NCBI GenBank assembly: GCA_963691705.1
Contig: OY829537.1
Coordinates: forward strand, 37,575,514 to 37,639,513
Origin: Viola odorata
Lineage: Eukaryota; Streptophyta; Magnoliopsida; Malpighiales; Violaceae
Direction: 5' to 3'
DNA: 64,000 bases
The first letter of the stretch is position 1, and each line of letters begins with the position of its first letter. Positions 10,159-22,154 of this stretch are shown here, piece after piece. The notes under the pieces are model-generated. The model searched no databases and had not been told where the DNA came from. It saw only the letters and a program-made list of their open reading frames with translations. Both the position numbers and the translations under genes were made by a program.

Positions 10159-11628
10159 TGTACCTACAAAAAAAATGAACAAACTATATACATGTCTATA
10201 CGTTAGTTAAAAACAAATCGCTCCCTCACGTGTTTACACTCGTCTTTAAGCACTCAAATTTTTTTACTCATAGGGATTCAATCCATGAATTTATACAAGG
10301 AAGAACACAAGAAACACCAAAAGCTGTTTGCTGGAAAAATTGGATAGTTTTGCACAACTTTCGAATACGACACACGAAAAATAGGAAGCTATGGAATTAA
10401 TTCACAAAATTAAATATGAACACTCCAAAAAAAAAGATCTACAAGTTACAGCCAAGAAATAAGAAAAATTTCAGCTGAAGACACCAAGAAAAGGGACAAG
10501 ACTCAAGGACACACTTGCTGAAAAATGGTGACTTGCCTTTAGACTAGGAAGAGAGAAACGAAAATGCGTTCAGGACTCAAGGACTTGGAGACTCAATCAT
10601 AAAATACTTAAGAAGGTTTTTAGGACAGGAGCAAAGTATTTTTTTGATGTTTTAAAGCTTCCTCACGTCCTCACTCAAAAGCTAGCTCAATAGGATCTGG
10701 TTTAGGACTTGTGGTGGAAACCTTTTTTTTAGGACTTTTGTATAGCCTGCACTCTCCATTTTTCTTAGATATTTTGTAGCTTAAAGAGGGATAAATCAAG
10801 GTATTTTACTCAGCAAGGACGATAGCACAGCTAGGCTACTCAAAATGGACAAACTGCTCGAATTTTAGGGGAGTAGCTGGCTAGGTGTGACTAGGTTAGT
10901 TGGCGTTGTTTTTGAGGTTTTTGTTAGGTCTTTTGCTGCAGTCCTTAGCTGACCAAATATCAAGATAAAAGAGGTTTAAAAGGAGAGGCTATATGCTATT
11001 TTTTTATATTTTTATCAAGTGCACAACATAGGCCACAATTAGGCTAGGGAGAGAGGTGTATAGGTGTTATGTGAGGGAAATCCGGGAATGTGTAAGAGAT
11101 GTAAGGTGAGCGGCTTGTCAAGCTTTGATGAGGGGAAATAAGACATCTAAAATAAATATTAAACAAAGGGTAAAACACATTTCATTCAAGTGAACCCAAC
11201 ACAAACAGATCAAAAGGAAAAAAAATTCAAGAACAAGTGAAGAACACATGAGAACACCTAGAACACCAAGAACACAAACCTCTAAACTTTCACCTTTTGA
11301 ATGGGAAAACAATTGAAATAAATTTACCAACTTATACCACAAGAAACTAGAGACAATGTAATATATTTTAGACTCAAGAAACAAGGAGAAATATGACATA
11401 AAGCTCAAGATACACTGTTCCAAACATGAACACCAAAAATAGAAAAGTTGACAAGTTTAAGCACTTTTTGTGTAAAATAATTTTGACAAGGATTTCCTTT
11501 GAATTAAATCCTCAAAAATGGCTCAAACGATGAACAAGACAAAGGAGAACAATATTAAACTAAGGAGAAAGAAAAAATATGGCTGAAATACATAAAGAAA
11601 ATGTACCAACCTAGAGGACGACCATGAA
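10159..11628 (-). other. G2 untranslated leader
   Basis: About 1.5 kb of AT-rich sequence with no supported gene, between the gag start and the primer-binding site. Confidence 0.5.
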
Positions 11629-11640
11629 GCTCTACTACCA
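11629..11640 (-). promoter_or_regulatory. Primer-binding site of G2
   Basis: TGGTAGTAGAGC on the minus strand, two bases from the LTR. It differs at two positions from the 12-mer shared by G1, G3, G4 and E1. Confidence 0.6.
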
Positions 11641-11642
11641 CA

Positions 11643-12253
11643 TGATATGATCTTGGTTCCATTTGGACGAATGGAACCTAAAGCTTGGAGTAGAGGCGGA
11701 TCTAGCCCTCTTTGGGAGGTTTATATGACCAATTGAACAAGTGGTTGGATGAAACAAGATAAGGAACTTACAATTACAACAAACCTTCCAAACAACTTGG
11801 TTAGGCAACCTTGTTACAATAATCGTAAGGACCTCTACTACAATCCGACCCCCTCAATAACTAGATTGAGTAACCCGAATTCGGAGAAGATGAATGGTTT
11901 TAAGAACCCTATTACTAGATAGTGGTCTTCAAAGAGGAGATAACTCAACAAATTCAAAGACCCTTAACAAATGGTCTATGTGTAACTCTTTATAATTATT
12001 ACAAAACATAACTGAATTTTACTTAAAATTACCAAAATAAGCCATATAGACGGAGCTAGCGGTATACCTCCAAGATCCTGGCGGTATACCGTTAGCTTCA
12101 CTCCCAAAACACCAATAAATAATAGTCTCTAGTTGTATACCTCTAGGGCAGTTTCTTGACCTTCTCCTCGCGCGTGTGCGGGGAAAGCTAGGCCAAGCGG
12201 GAGGCCTTTCTTGTGCCATGCGTGCAGGCGCGGGTGGGTCCATGCTCGTATCA
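11643..12253 (-). repeat. 5' LTR of G2 (611 bp)
   Basis: Runs from TGATAT to GTATCA on the plus strand. The right boundary is set by the resumption of Athila RT text (minus strand FLGHAGFYR) just after 12254. Confidence 0.7.
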
Positions 12254-12965
12254 GAAAATGCCTATAGAAACCTGCATGGCCTAGGAAAGAGTGAACACCG
12301 CGCACACATGTTGGGTAAGATAGAGAATCAATAATATCAATTTTCGCCTTGTCTACCTCTATGCCCTTTTAAAAAATAATGTGTCCTAAAAGTAATCCTT
12401 GATCTACCATAAAATTGCATTTCTCATAGTTTAGCACTAAGTTAGTTTCAATGCACCTTTGTAAGGTGGCGGGTGCATTACACAATCCGAAGCGCATCCT
12501 TTTGTATGCATACATGCCAAAGGGGCATGTAAAGGTCGTCTTTTCTTGATCCTCTAGAGCTACAAGAATTTGGTGAAATCTAGAAAATCCATCAAGGCAA
12601 CAATAGTGAGATTTACCTGCAAGTCTCTCCAGCATTTGATCGATGAATGGTAGGGGAAAGTGATCTTTCCGAGTGGCGTTGTTAAGTCTTCTATAATTAA
12701 TGCACACCCTCCATCCATTATGCACTCTTATCGGGACCAACTCTCCATCATTGTTCTCTACCACCATGATCCCTATCTTCTTGGGAACAACTTGCACAGG
12801 ACTCACCCATGAACTGTCAAAGATGGGATAAATAAGACTTGTGGCTAACAACTTAAGGATCTCTTGCTTTATGACTTCCATCATGGGAGGGTTGAGCCTC
12901 CTCTAGGTTGCTGCATGGTCTTGCTGCCTTCTTCTAGGTGTATCTTGTGGGTGCAGATGGCGGGG
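12254..12965 (-). pseudogene. pol: A1 reverse transcriptase fragment lacking the active site
   Basis: Athila-type RT: WVSPVQVVPKK, NGWRVCINYRRLN, DHFPLPFIDQMLERLAG, FGLCNAPAT. After that motif the frame jumps to TLQRCIETNLVLNYEKC, so compared with A2 (16585-16400) about 40 residues holding the FMDD active site have been deleted in frame. G2 interrupts it at 12253 after FLGHAGFYR. Confidence 0.8.
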
Positions 12966-13890
12966 GAGATCCCCTAGATATCGGCTATGGTCCAACCGAT
13001 TGCTTTTTTATATTCATTCAGCACTCTCACAAGTCTGTCCTCCTCCAACTCAGTTAGCTTGCTAGAAATTATCACTGGAAGACTCTTCCCTAGGCCTAGG
13101 AAAGAGTACTTTAGGTGTTCTAGTAATGTCTTTAGCTCCAAGTCAGGTGCCTGCAAGATAGAAGGTTGGAGTTTAGTAATTTGATCTAGTAACCCTAGGG
13201 TTTGTGATATAATTAAGCTAAAAATACCATCAACTGGTGGGTCAATAACATTAATAAAGTTGACATTGGGTACTTTGTTTGGATCTTTGATTGAATCATA
13301 CATATTAAATTTAATCGTGTCACTTCCAAATTCAAGTGTCAAACATCCATCATACACATCTATCTTAGCACGGGCAGTTCTTAAGAAGTCTACTGAGGAT
13401 CACATCAGTGGTTTTAGTGGTGTCTTCATTCTGCATGTCCACGATGTAGAAATCTACAGAAAATAAGAATTTATTTACCTGTACCAGCACGTCCTCTACC
13501 ACTCTTTCCGGATATATGATTGATTTATCCCGAGTTTTATAATAACTCTTATTTCCTTAAGAAATCCAATAGTTAGTGTTTTAAAAATAGAGAGTGGCAT
13601 GACGTGTATACCTGCCCCTAAATCACACAACGCCTTCTCCACCTCCTTATTCCCGATCTTACATGGGATCACGAAGGTCCCTTAGTCTTTACACTTTGCT
13701 GGGAGTTTCTTTTGAAGCACTGTAGAGACGTTCTTGTTCAAGTTCACTCTCTCTATGCCCTTAAGCTTCTTCTTATTGGTATAGAGGTCCTTGAAGAATT
13801 TTTCATACTTAGGAACCTAAGAAATCATATCAGGCAAGGGCACATTAATAGCAACTTTATGGAAGATCTCAAGATTTTCCCTCTCTTCCC
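12966..13890 (-). pseudogene. A1 protease and protease-RT linker
   Basis: The frame at 13357-12974 matches the Athila linker (LKTLLEHLKY.FLG, LPVIISSKL, YKKAIGWTIADI). Upstream, 13890-13360 carries broken protease text matching A2 17554-17940 and A3 53585-54478. Several stops. Confidence 0.65.
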
Positions 13891-13891
13891 T

Positions 13892-15205
13892 CTACTTCTT
13901 GGTCTTTAAAGACCTTTCAGGAAAGGGAGGAGGGATTACCTGTAGTTCCCGCACGATCTGGGTTACTGGATGTTGCTGGGCTGGAATAGGCTCGTCTGCT
14001 GACACCTCAATTTCTAGTTTTGGCTCTAGTTCTAGAACACTCTTCCCTAGACCTAGGGAAGAGTCAAGGCGGTTTGCCAGATTTTTGCCACTCGTCAAAG
14101 TTATGGCATTGACGCCATGTTTTGGGTTGTCTACTATGTTGGATGGAAATTTTCCTAAGGTGTTTTGCTGGTTCATAGTTAGTTGTCCAACTTGTTTCTC
14201 CAGATTAGCTATGCTAGCCTGAGTGGACTGAATGAACAATTTGAGTGTCTCCTCAAGAGGTACCCTAGTAATCTACAGTGGTTGTGTGGGTACCGGTAGT
14301 TGAGGAACTAGAGGTTGAGATGGTGGTGGATTCTATGGTGGCTATCTAGGTTTGAAATTCCTCCAGTCGAAGGGAGGATGTTGCTACTGTGGACCCCATC
14401 CATAATGAGGGTAGTTCTTCTAGCCCAAATTATTGGGGAAGGAGTTTACTAGCATGGCAGCATTGACTTCTTCTGGTCTTAGTCCTTTTGTGATCAGTGG
14501 GCACTCATGTGTCATATGCCCTAGTTGGCAAAATCTTCATGAAGGTAGAGACTTCCTCTATGTTCTTTTCAATTACAACCACATTCACACCGTTAGTTGT
14601 GATTTTGTCATATGTCCCGTTTTATTGGCAGTTGTCTGCCAAGGTCAGGATGAGAGCCTTACTTGTCTTGGTGTCAAGTCTAGGAGAGCTCCTCTTGTGG
14701 CTGAGTCCAATTTCTCCTTGTCATTGATGCACATCCCATCATAAAAGTATTGGATTAGTGACTGCTCTGGCACTCCATAGGTGGGACAGATTTCCTAGAA
14801 GTCTTTGAATCTCTGGTGGTACTCGCCAATAGATTCAGCGTTGCGCTACTGAATTGCTACCTGATTAGTCCTTGCCGCCCGACTTTCATCGCCGACTAGT
14901 ACTTGAGGAAGGTGGCGACAGTGTTTGCCAAGCTATTAATGGAATTATGAGGGAGGCTGAAGAACCAATTCTTGGCAGAGTCTTCTAGAGACCATGGGAA
15001 AGCTCTTAGTTCAGCTCTCTCCATCTCTACTTCTGATGGTTTCAGGGCATCACATTCAAATTGAAATCTCTGGAGATATTTGTAAGGGTTCTCGGTGGGA
15101 TGGCCACGGAACTTGCTCAGGCGGTTCATAACAATGGACTTGATAGCCCAATCATGTCTTACTAGGTTGAAGTTGATGCACAGGAAGGTCTGTTGTTCTG
15201 CCCCT
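13892..15205 (-). pseudogene. gag: A1 gag (broken)
   Basis: The N-terminal Athila gag text ([44 protein letters not shown]) is at 15170-14896. The C-terminal part (LEKQVGQLT, GVNAITLTSG) is at 14239-13892. The stretch between encodes the central and nucleocapsid region in several frames. Confidence 0.7.
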
Positions 15206-15223
15206 TAGTTGAGTTCCCTCAAG

Positions 15224-17260
15224 ATCTACGGCAAGAAGAATATAGATGTTGCCGAATGAATTTAGAAAGGGTCCTATGAAGTCAATGCCCCAGATATCAA
15301 AAATTTCACATGAGATGATACTGGTCAGGGGCATCTGGTTCCTTGCTCCAATATTGCCCGTGACTTGGAATCGAAGTCACGATGCACAAAAGAGATAGCT
15401 ATCCTTAAAGATAGACGGCCAATAGAAACCTACCTCCAAAACTTTCAGGGCGGTCTTCTTAGAAGCAAAATGACCTCTTTCTGTTGACGAATGACAAAAT
15501 TTCAGGATCGAGGGCACTTCATCCATAGTCACATAGCCACGGATGACTTGGTCTGAATAGTGTTTCCATAAATATGGGTTATCTCAAATTCAGTACTTGG
15601 ACTGTCTCCTGATTCGGTTACGTTCGGAGGGAGAGGCATCGGCAAGGTAGGCTCCAGTAGAACAAAAATTGGCAATGTCAGAAAACCATGGGAAGTGGAT
15701 GGCGTGGGCAAGACATAGGCGCTCATCTGGGAAGGTATCACTGATGGGGAAAAATGAATCATCTTCTTGAGTCTGGAGTCTGCTCAAGTGATCAGCTACT
15801 AAATTTTCTGAGTCATTTTTATCTTTGATCACGATGTCAAATTCTTGGAGCAATAAAATCCAACAGATGAGTCGGGGCTTTGCATCAGCTTTCTTGAGTA
15901 AACATTTGAGGGCAGAGTGGTTTGAATAAATGATGACTTTCGTGCCCAAGAGATACTGTCTGAACTTGTCCAACGAATAGACAACCGCTAGAAGTTCTTT
16001 CTCTGTGGTAGTATAGTTCTGTTGTGCGGGGTCCAGCAACTTGGAAGCATAATAGATGACATAAGTCTCTTTTTCCTTTTTCTGGCCTAGGACAGCTCCT
16101 AATGCTTGGTTGCTTGTGCCACACATGATCTCAAAAGGGAGTGACCAATCAGGAGCACGAATTATAGGCGCAGAGATAAGCTTGTTCTTGAGAGAATTAA
16201 AAGCAGCTTGACAATTTTCATCAAAGTGGAAATCAACATCTTTTTGCAATAAACGACACATAGGTTGGGCGATTTTTGAGAAGTCTTTGATAAATCTACG
16301 ATAGAATCCCGCGTGCCCAAGAAAAGAACGCACGATCTCGATTACTTCAATCTTCGTCCTATCCACCTCTATTCCTTTGCTGGAGACGATGTGACCGAGG
16401 ATGACCGCTCGATCGACCATGAAATGGCATTTCTCGAAGTTCAATACTAGGTTGGTTTCGATGCAGCTTTCTATGCATTTTTTAAAATTAGCCATACATT
16501 CCGAAAAGGAGTTTCCATAGACTATGAAGTCGTCCATAAAGACTTTGATACCATCTTTAACAAGTTCTGATAAGATGCTCACCATGCAGCATTGAAACGT
16601 GTCGGGGCATTATAGAGGCCGAAGGGCATGCGCCAATAGGAAAAAGTTCCAAAGGGGCATGTGAAGGTAGTCTTTTCATGGTCTTCGGGGGCAGCAAGAA
16701 TCTGATGGAACCCAAAGTATCCATCCAGGCAACAATAATGAGTCTTGCCCGCGAGACGCTCCAACATCTGGTCTATAAACGGGAGAGCAAAATGGTATTT
16801 GCTTGTAGCTGCATTCAGACGGCAATAATCAATACAAACTCGCCAACCATTCCAGATTCTCGTAGGGATAGATTCATCGTCTTGCCCAAAAGTGATGGTG
16901 ATACCGATTTTCTTGGTCACAACTTGAACTGGGCTTACCTAGGGGTTATCTGAAATGGGATAGATGACTCCTGCATCTAACAACTTCAATATCTCCTTCT
17001 TGACCACCTCTATCATAGGCGGATTTAGTTTGCGTTGTGACTGTCAGACTGTTTTACTGGCATCCTCTAAATGGATGCGATGAGTGCACAAGGATGGTGA
17101 CAAGCCCTTGATATCGACGATAGTCCATCCGATGGCTTGTTTGAATTCTTTCAATAAGGAGGTCAGCTTAATCTCTTCAAAATCGTTAAGCTTGTTGGAG
17201 ATGATAACGCCGCCTAAGTAAACATACTTGAGATGAGAGGGCAAAGGTTTCAAGTCGAGG
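15224..17260 (-). pseudogene. pol: A2 pol: linker, RT, RNase H, partial integrase
   Basis: Linker with LPSHLKYVYLGG and AIGWTIVDIKG (17253-17044), RT with NGWRVCIDYCRLN, LPFIDQMLERLAG and FMDDFIVYGNS (16920-16400), RNase H with IIYSNHSALKCL and NLVADHLSRL (16124-15750), integrase start with WGIDFIGPF (about 15270). A frameshift at about 16585 splits the RT, and stops occur between 15590 and 15340. After ILLAVD (15224) the sequence jumps to A1 gag. Confidence 0.8.
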
Positions 17261-17966
17261 GCAGGAGCCTGATCGATTGAAGGTCACAACTTAATATGGT
17301 CTGGACATACGGGGGATATAACTGGGATGTCATATGGAACAACGTCGCATTCCTCTAGGGCTGCCACAACTAAATGCAATTCTAGGGGAGTGACAAGTGT
17401 CGAGGTCACGACTTCCAATTCAGGTGGTGTGATACTTCTATTCATGGCATATTGCAAAGGGTCAGTAGAGTTTAATTTAGAAATTTCATCAACAAAAGGG
17501 TCAATTAAATCAACATAATTGACACTAGAAAATTCAGAAGGATAGCGCATGGATTATATCATGCTAAATTTGATGATCTCACTATCAAATTCAAGGGAAA
17601 TGGTAGCATCATGGACATCAATCTTGGCTCTAGCAGTAGCGAGGAATGGTCGCCCTAGAAGTACATCTGATGACTTTGTCGAATCTTCATTTTCCATGGC
17701 AATGACGTAGAAGTCTGCTAGAAATAGAAATTCACCCACTTGGACTAGAATGTCTTTGATAACACCCTCGGGGTAGACAATTGAGCGGTCAACAAGTTGG
17801 ATTGCTATGTTGGTAGGTTTCAGAGGTTCGAGGCCAAGATAGTTATAGATTGTCAAGGGCATGACATTGATCCCTGCTCCTAAGTCGCACATAGCCTTTC
17901 CAATGTCGACCATGCCAATCTTGCAGGGGATAATAAACATCCCCTGATCTTTGCACTTGGGAGGAA
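17261..17966 (-). pseudogene. A2 protease
   Basis: The frame 17940-17554 contains FIIPCKIG, IGKAMCDLGAGINVMP (the catalytic Asp within D-L-G), DRSIVYPEGVIKDILVQV and DVLLGRPFL. It continues at 17550-17284 after a stop. It is nearly collinear with the A3 protease (54478-53593). Confidence 0.75.
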
Positions 17967-17967
17967 T

Positions 17968-18662
17968 CTACCGCTGGATATGGGTTGAAACATTAATCCC
18001 CACACTTATCTTGTTGACCCCTGCCAATTTGAATTTGTTTGTGCACAATTGCTTAAGGAATTGAGCATATCTAGGTACGTTCTTGACTGTCTGTAGGAGT
18101 GGAATGTTGACGATCACCTTGTTGAACATGTCGAAGATCTCGCGATCATCCATTTCCTTCTTCGATTTAACAAACCGTTGAGGGAACAGGGGCTCAAGAA
18201 TCTTATGGATGTACTCTTGCATAAACTCAGGTGGGTTTGGATCATTCCATGGAGATCCTCTTGGAGAGCGGATTCGCTCTTCCATAACCTATTCAAGTCT
18301 TGGCTTTTTTGGGATCTTCGTCCTGGGGTTAAGTTCTGATTCTGGAGAATTTTCAATGTCGAGGGCAGGATGTATTGGAGGAGTCAAGTTCGTGCCACTT
18401 CAAAGAGTGACAGCACGAAGGTTGTGTTTGGGATTGTTTTTTGTTTGACCTGGAAACCTTCCTTGATTTTTCAACTCCTTCATTTCTGCCATCATTTGAC
18501 TCATATTCTTCACAAGTTCGTTGATCATCTTTTGCTGATCGGGGGCAAGATTTGGTGGTGCTATGAAAGTCTGATCTTGAGGGGGTTGACGTTGATATAG
18601 ATTGTAGGTTGGTCTAGGCTTGAAATGTTGCATGATGAGAGGTGGAGGGTGGTTACCATAAG
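17968..18662 (-). pseudogene. gag: A2 gag C-terminal part, left of G3
   Basis: Frames 18633-18400 (Q-rich, NMSQMMAEMKELKNQGRFP) and 18285-17968 (FPQRFVKSKKE) form the gag C-terminus and gag-protease boundary. The frame joins across G3 to 23327-23449. One TSD copy (ataag, 18658-18662) is at its right edge. Confidence 0.7.
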
Positions 18663-19677
18663 TGATACAATCCTTGCTACCCTTGATACGATCTTGGATA
18701 ACTAGGACGCGCTGAATTGATGATCGTTGTTAGAAGGTTTGAAGTTGCACGGAATTTACTCAATCTACTCTTCTCTTCAATATAAGGAACGCTAGGAATC
18801 CACCTAACTCTGCCAATCTCCAAGTCGAGGTTGAACAACACCTACTGAAGTAAGGTATGCTAGGAGTCCACCTAACACTGCCGATCAACAAGTGAGGTTC
18901 GTAGGATAAGGTACGCCAAGAGTCCACTTGACACCGCCACCTAGGGTTTTTATCCGAGTCCACGAACATAAGAACAAGGCTCTCACAAGACAAACGTCTC
19001 ACAATCACAAGGGATCAAATTTGGTTGAAAAATAGCTTATTTGATTAATGAAGCCAATCGGCTATATATAGGCAAAGCCTAGTACAAGTTAAAGTAAAAC
19101 TAGGAATTCTACTAAGACTATAAGTTCTAATTATAATAGGAATAGAAGTTCTAACTAAGAAATAACTCTAATAATTAATTAATAAATATACCCTAACTAT
19201 TCTAGAACTTCTAGGCGCTCTCCCAAGTTAGCTCCCTCAATGGCTCGGTCTCGGCCTAGCCATGGTCTAGTCGCTTGACCCTTGGCTTGGTCAATGCGCA
19301 CCAAAATTCGCCCTCGAGCTATCTTGACTTTTACTCGGGCTTTTGGGCTGAAACTTGGTCCAAACCTTCCTAACATGTTGAAATACATGTCACAAGGTCG
19401 GTCCCTCAAAATAACCTCACCCGAACCCACTTGGCTCCAACAGACGCGCCTATTGCGCTTGTATGCACCCTTGGTGCATGTGACTAAGTCCCTCTTTGCG
19501 ATCTCTCTATCCAATCGTGCGTTTGTCCTCAAAATTGGCCACGACACTCCTAAGACACTTATTTGTCTTGTAAGAAACCCTTCTTCCTTGGTTTGGCTCG
19601 ATAGGACTCTCCTAGGGTTAGCGTGTGTGCGCTAAGGTGCATTGCATGCCCTCCTCGGCCTAAGGTCTGCTCCCTTC
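18663..19677 (-). repeat. 3' LTR of G3, truncated
   Basis: Starts TGATAC on the plus strand and is collinear with 22155-23189. Similarity stops after the string gctcccttc at about 19677. A minus-strand TATATATAG box is at about 19071-19080. Confidence 0.85.
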
Positions 19678-20240
19678 GGTACGTTTCTTCTTCTCTTGTT
19701 CAACGCATGCTCTCTATTTTCATGCGGGCTGTTTTCTCAAGGACTTTTAATTCTTTCAAGCCTATCTCTTCCTTTTCCTTCACAAAATCACCATACGACT
19801 TAGTAAGCCGTACTTGATCCTTGTAAACTTCTGAAGGTGACAAAGGCTCCAAGATATGCTTTCTTCCATCCTTCTCAACCTTGCATCGGTTCCTCTTACC
19901 CTTATGTATTGCCTTCATGTAATATTGCCTCAGCCTACCCAACAAAATATGGCTTGCGCTCATAGGTACCACGTCGCAGTACACATCACAATCAAAGCTC
20001 CCAATGTTGAACAAAATTAAGACTTGATGAGTCACCTCTATTTCTCCTTCGTTCGTCATCCATTGTAGCTTGTAAGGCTTCTCTCTCTTGATCAATGGAA
20101 GGCTAAGCTTACTCACAAGCAAGTCGCTTGAACAATTGGTGAAGCTCCCATTATCAACAATCACGGCACACACTCGCCCATTCACACAACACCTTGTGTG
20201 AAATAAATTTATTCGCTGCTCCAAGCCTAGGTTGTACGCT
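19678..20240 (-). pseudogene. G3 protease
   Basis: The frame 20224-19700 contains NLFHTRCCVNGRVCAVIVDNGS (D-N-G at the catalytic position, as in G4), YCDVVPMSASHILLGR and LSPSEVYKDQVRL. It ends in the deletion junction with the LTR. Confidence 0.75.
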
Positions 20241-21651
20241 TAAGGTTCGTTGCACTACAAACGAAAGCCCACCTTCTTCTTTATGCTCTTCAATCACACA
20301 TTCGTCTGAATCACTCTCTTTCAATTTTATTATTTTTATGTATCTCAGACTCTTGTTCATCTTTGCTCTCCCACTCGCTGTTCTCCTTCGTCATAAGCAC
20401 ACGATTATTAGGGCACGCCGAAGCAATGTGTCCTCAACCCGAACACTTAAAACAAACTATATTTCTAGCCCCTTGAGGATTTCTGGAAGAACTACTATCA
20501 TCGACAGAATTTTTAGGCACATTAGAACTCTCGCCCTTAGCCTCCTTTGCGCTCGGTATTTCACTTTTTCCCTCTTTCTCTCATGTCGACTTCTTCCAAG
20601 CCAACGCTTTACTTCGCTCATTGCTAGGGTAAAACCTCATCTTCCTTTGCCTCTCGATCTTAAGCGCCATATGCAACATATCCTCTAAAGAGTTCTATGT
20701 TGTTAACTCCAAGTGATTAGCTATCTCTCGATTTAACCCATTCAAAAATCTTGCCATAGTCACTTCAATATCCTTCACGACTTGTGCTCTTGTTAGGGCA
20801 ACCTCCATCTCGTTGAAATAATCACTAACACTCTTACTCCCTTGAGTTAGCGTTTGTAAGCGCTGATGTAGATCCCTATGAAAGTATGTGGGTATAAATC
20901 GCTTGCTCATTAGCATCTTCATATCCTCCTAAGTCGCAACTGGTCCGGCTCTAACTCGCTCTCTTGTTGCGTTCAACGAATCCCACCAATGAGCGGCATA
21001 TCCATTGAACTCCACCGATGCTAACTTTACCTTCTTATCCTCTGAGTAGTTGTGACAAAGAAAAATAGATTGCACTTTCCTTTCCCACTCTAGGTATACG
21101 TCTAGATCATCCTTCCCTTCAAAGGTAGGGATTTTCAACTTTATGCTTCCAAGGTTGTCGTTAACTCGACTACCCAACCTTCTCCTCTCGCCATACCTTG
21201 CATTAGCTCTCGGCCTCTCATAGGCGTCTTCTTGCTTAGACTCATCATACCAACGCTCTCGTCCAGGTTGACGTCTTTGTCCATGAGCGCGCATAGGTGG
21301 CTCACGTTCATCATCGTCATACCATGGTGGCTCGCGTTCACGTCTCCGCCTAGGGTTGGCGTTAGGAACTCGCTGCCTATGTCTTTGTCTAGAATCAGCC
21401 TCCTCATGGTCTTCTTCATCATCCGCCTCTCCTCCTTGGGGACTTCTAGGTCTTCTTTCACGATTGTTATTAATACTCACATCATCCCTTGGGTTATGCG
21501 GATTAACAACTCCACCTGCTGGTGCTCGTAGGCGTTCATCTACATCTCGCCTCCATAGGTCTAAGTCTCCAAGCCTTGTGTTAAGAGTCTCCATCAAGGC
21601 AGTCATGGCTCTTCTCTCAGCTTCACTTGCCTCACTCGACATCTCAATCAC
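20241..21651 (-). pseudogene. gag: G3 gag (two stops)
   Basis: The start near 21651 precedes a long Arg/Glu/Asp-rich segment, then the gag core (LKIPTFEGKDDLDVYLEWE, FNGYAAHWWDSL, TQGSKSVSDYFNEME, MARFLNGLNREIANHLEL) and a CCHC knuckle near 20462-20420. A TAG at about 20926 replaces a conserved Trp, and a TGA in the knuckle replaces a residue that is Arg in G4. Confidence 0.75.
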
Positions 21652-22140
21652 CTAATCAAACTCAAACACTAGAAGGTGCAGAAATCGGTTTTGGTGAGCA
21701 CAGTTTAGTATTTCAAGCACAACTTTTGACTCCGATGTCTGAATCACTTGATTCTTTTTGATTCAGACTCCCAACAGACTCAGCTTTATAACGAACTAAA
21801 AATAACAGAAATCGGACTTCAATAGGTATATATTGAAATACAATTTTGACACTAGTTTTTGTGACTCTAATTGACACTTTTTGTGACTGTTTTTGTGACT
21901 CTTTTTATGACACTTTGGGGACTGATTTTCTGTGACACTTTTTGATAAACAAAAGACACAACTAAACTAACTAATAGACTCTTTTTTTTTTTGACTCAAA
22001 CAAATCGAACTAGATTTGTTTTTACAACGACACAAACTTGATTTAGAAAAATTGTTTTCTAAACTGACTCAACTAAAAAACCAAAATAACAAAACAAAAG
22101 TAAAGATAGATTGATATAAATCAAACCTTGCAATGGCTAA
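21652..22140 (-). other. G3 leader
   Basis: Non-coding, T-rich on the plus strand, with repeats of the form gact(c)tttttgtgac between 21840 and 21990. Confidence 0.5.
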
Positions 22141-22152
22141 GCTCCGCTACCA
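22141..22152 (-). promoter_or_regulatory. Primer-binding site of G3
   Basis: TGGTAGCGGAGC on the minus strand, two bases from the LTR; the same site as in G1, E1 and G4. Confidence 0.7.
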
Positions 22153-22154
22153 CA

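Larger units (their letters stand above)
9809..12253 (-). mobile_element. G2: 5' end of a further CRM-like element
   Basis: Only the 5' LTR (11643-12253), primer-binding site, leader and first part of gag (10158-9809) remain in the window. G1 interrupts the gag at 9809, so the rest of G2 must lie left of the window. G2 itself is inserted in the RT of A1; the candidate duplication is gaaaa at 12254-12258. Confidence 0.75.
12254..15223 (-). mobile_element. A1: Athila-like element fragment
   Basis: Minus-strand order gag (15205-13892), protease and linker (13890-12966), RT (12965-12254). It is truncated on the left by G2 and on the right by an abrupt junction with the A2 integrase at 15205-15224, so its 5' LTR and leader are missing. 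Confidence 0.75.

Noticed and set aside
9457..10182. 241-codon minus-strand frame as a gene
   Set aside because: It is a chance fusion of the G2 gag start with the pol tail encoded in the inserted G1 LTR; the join is at 9808/9809.
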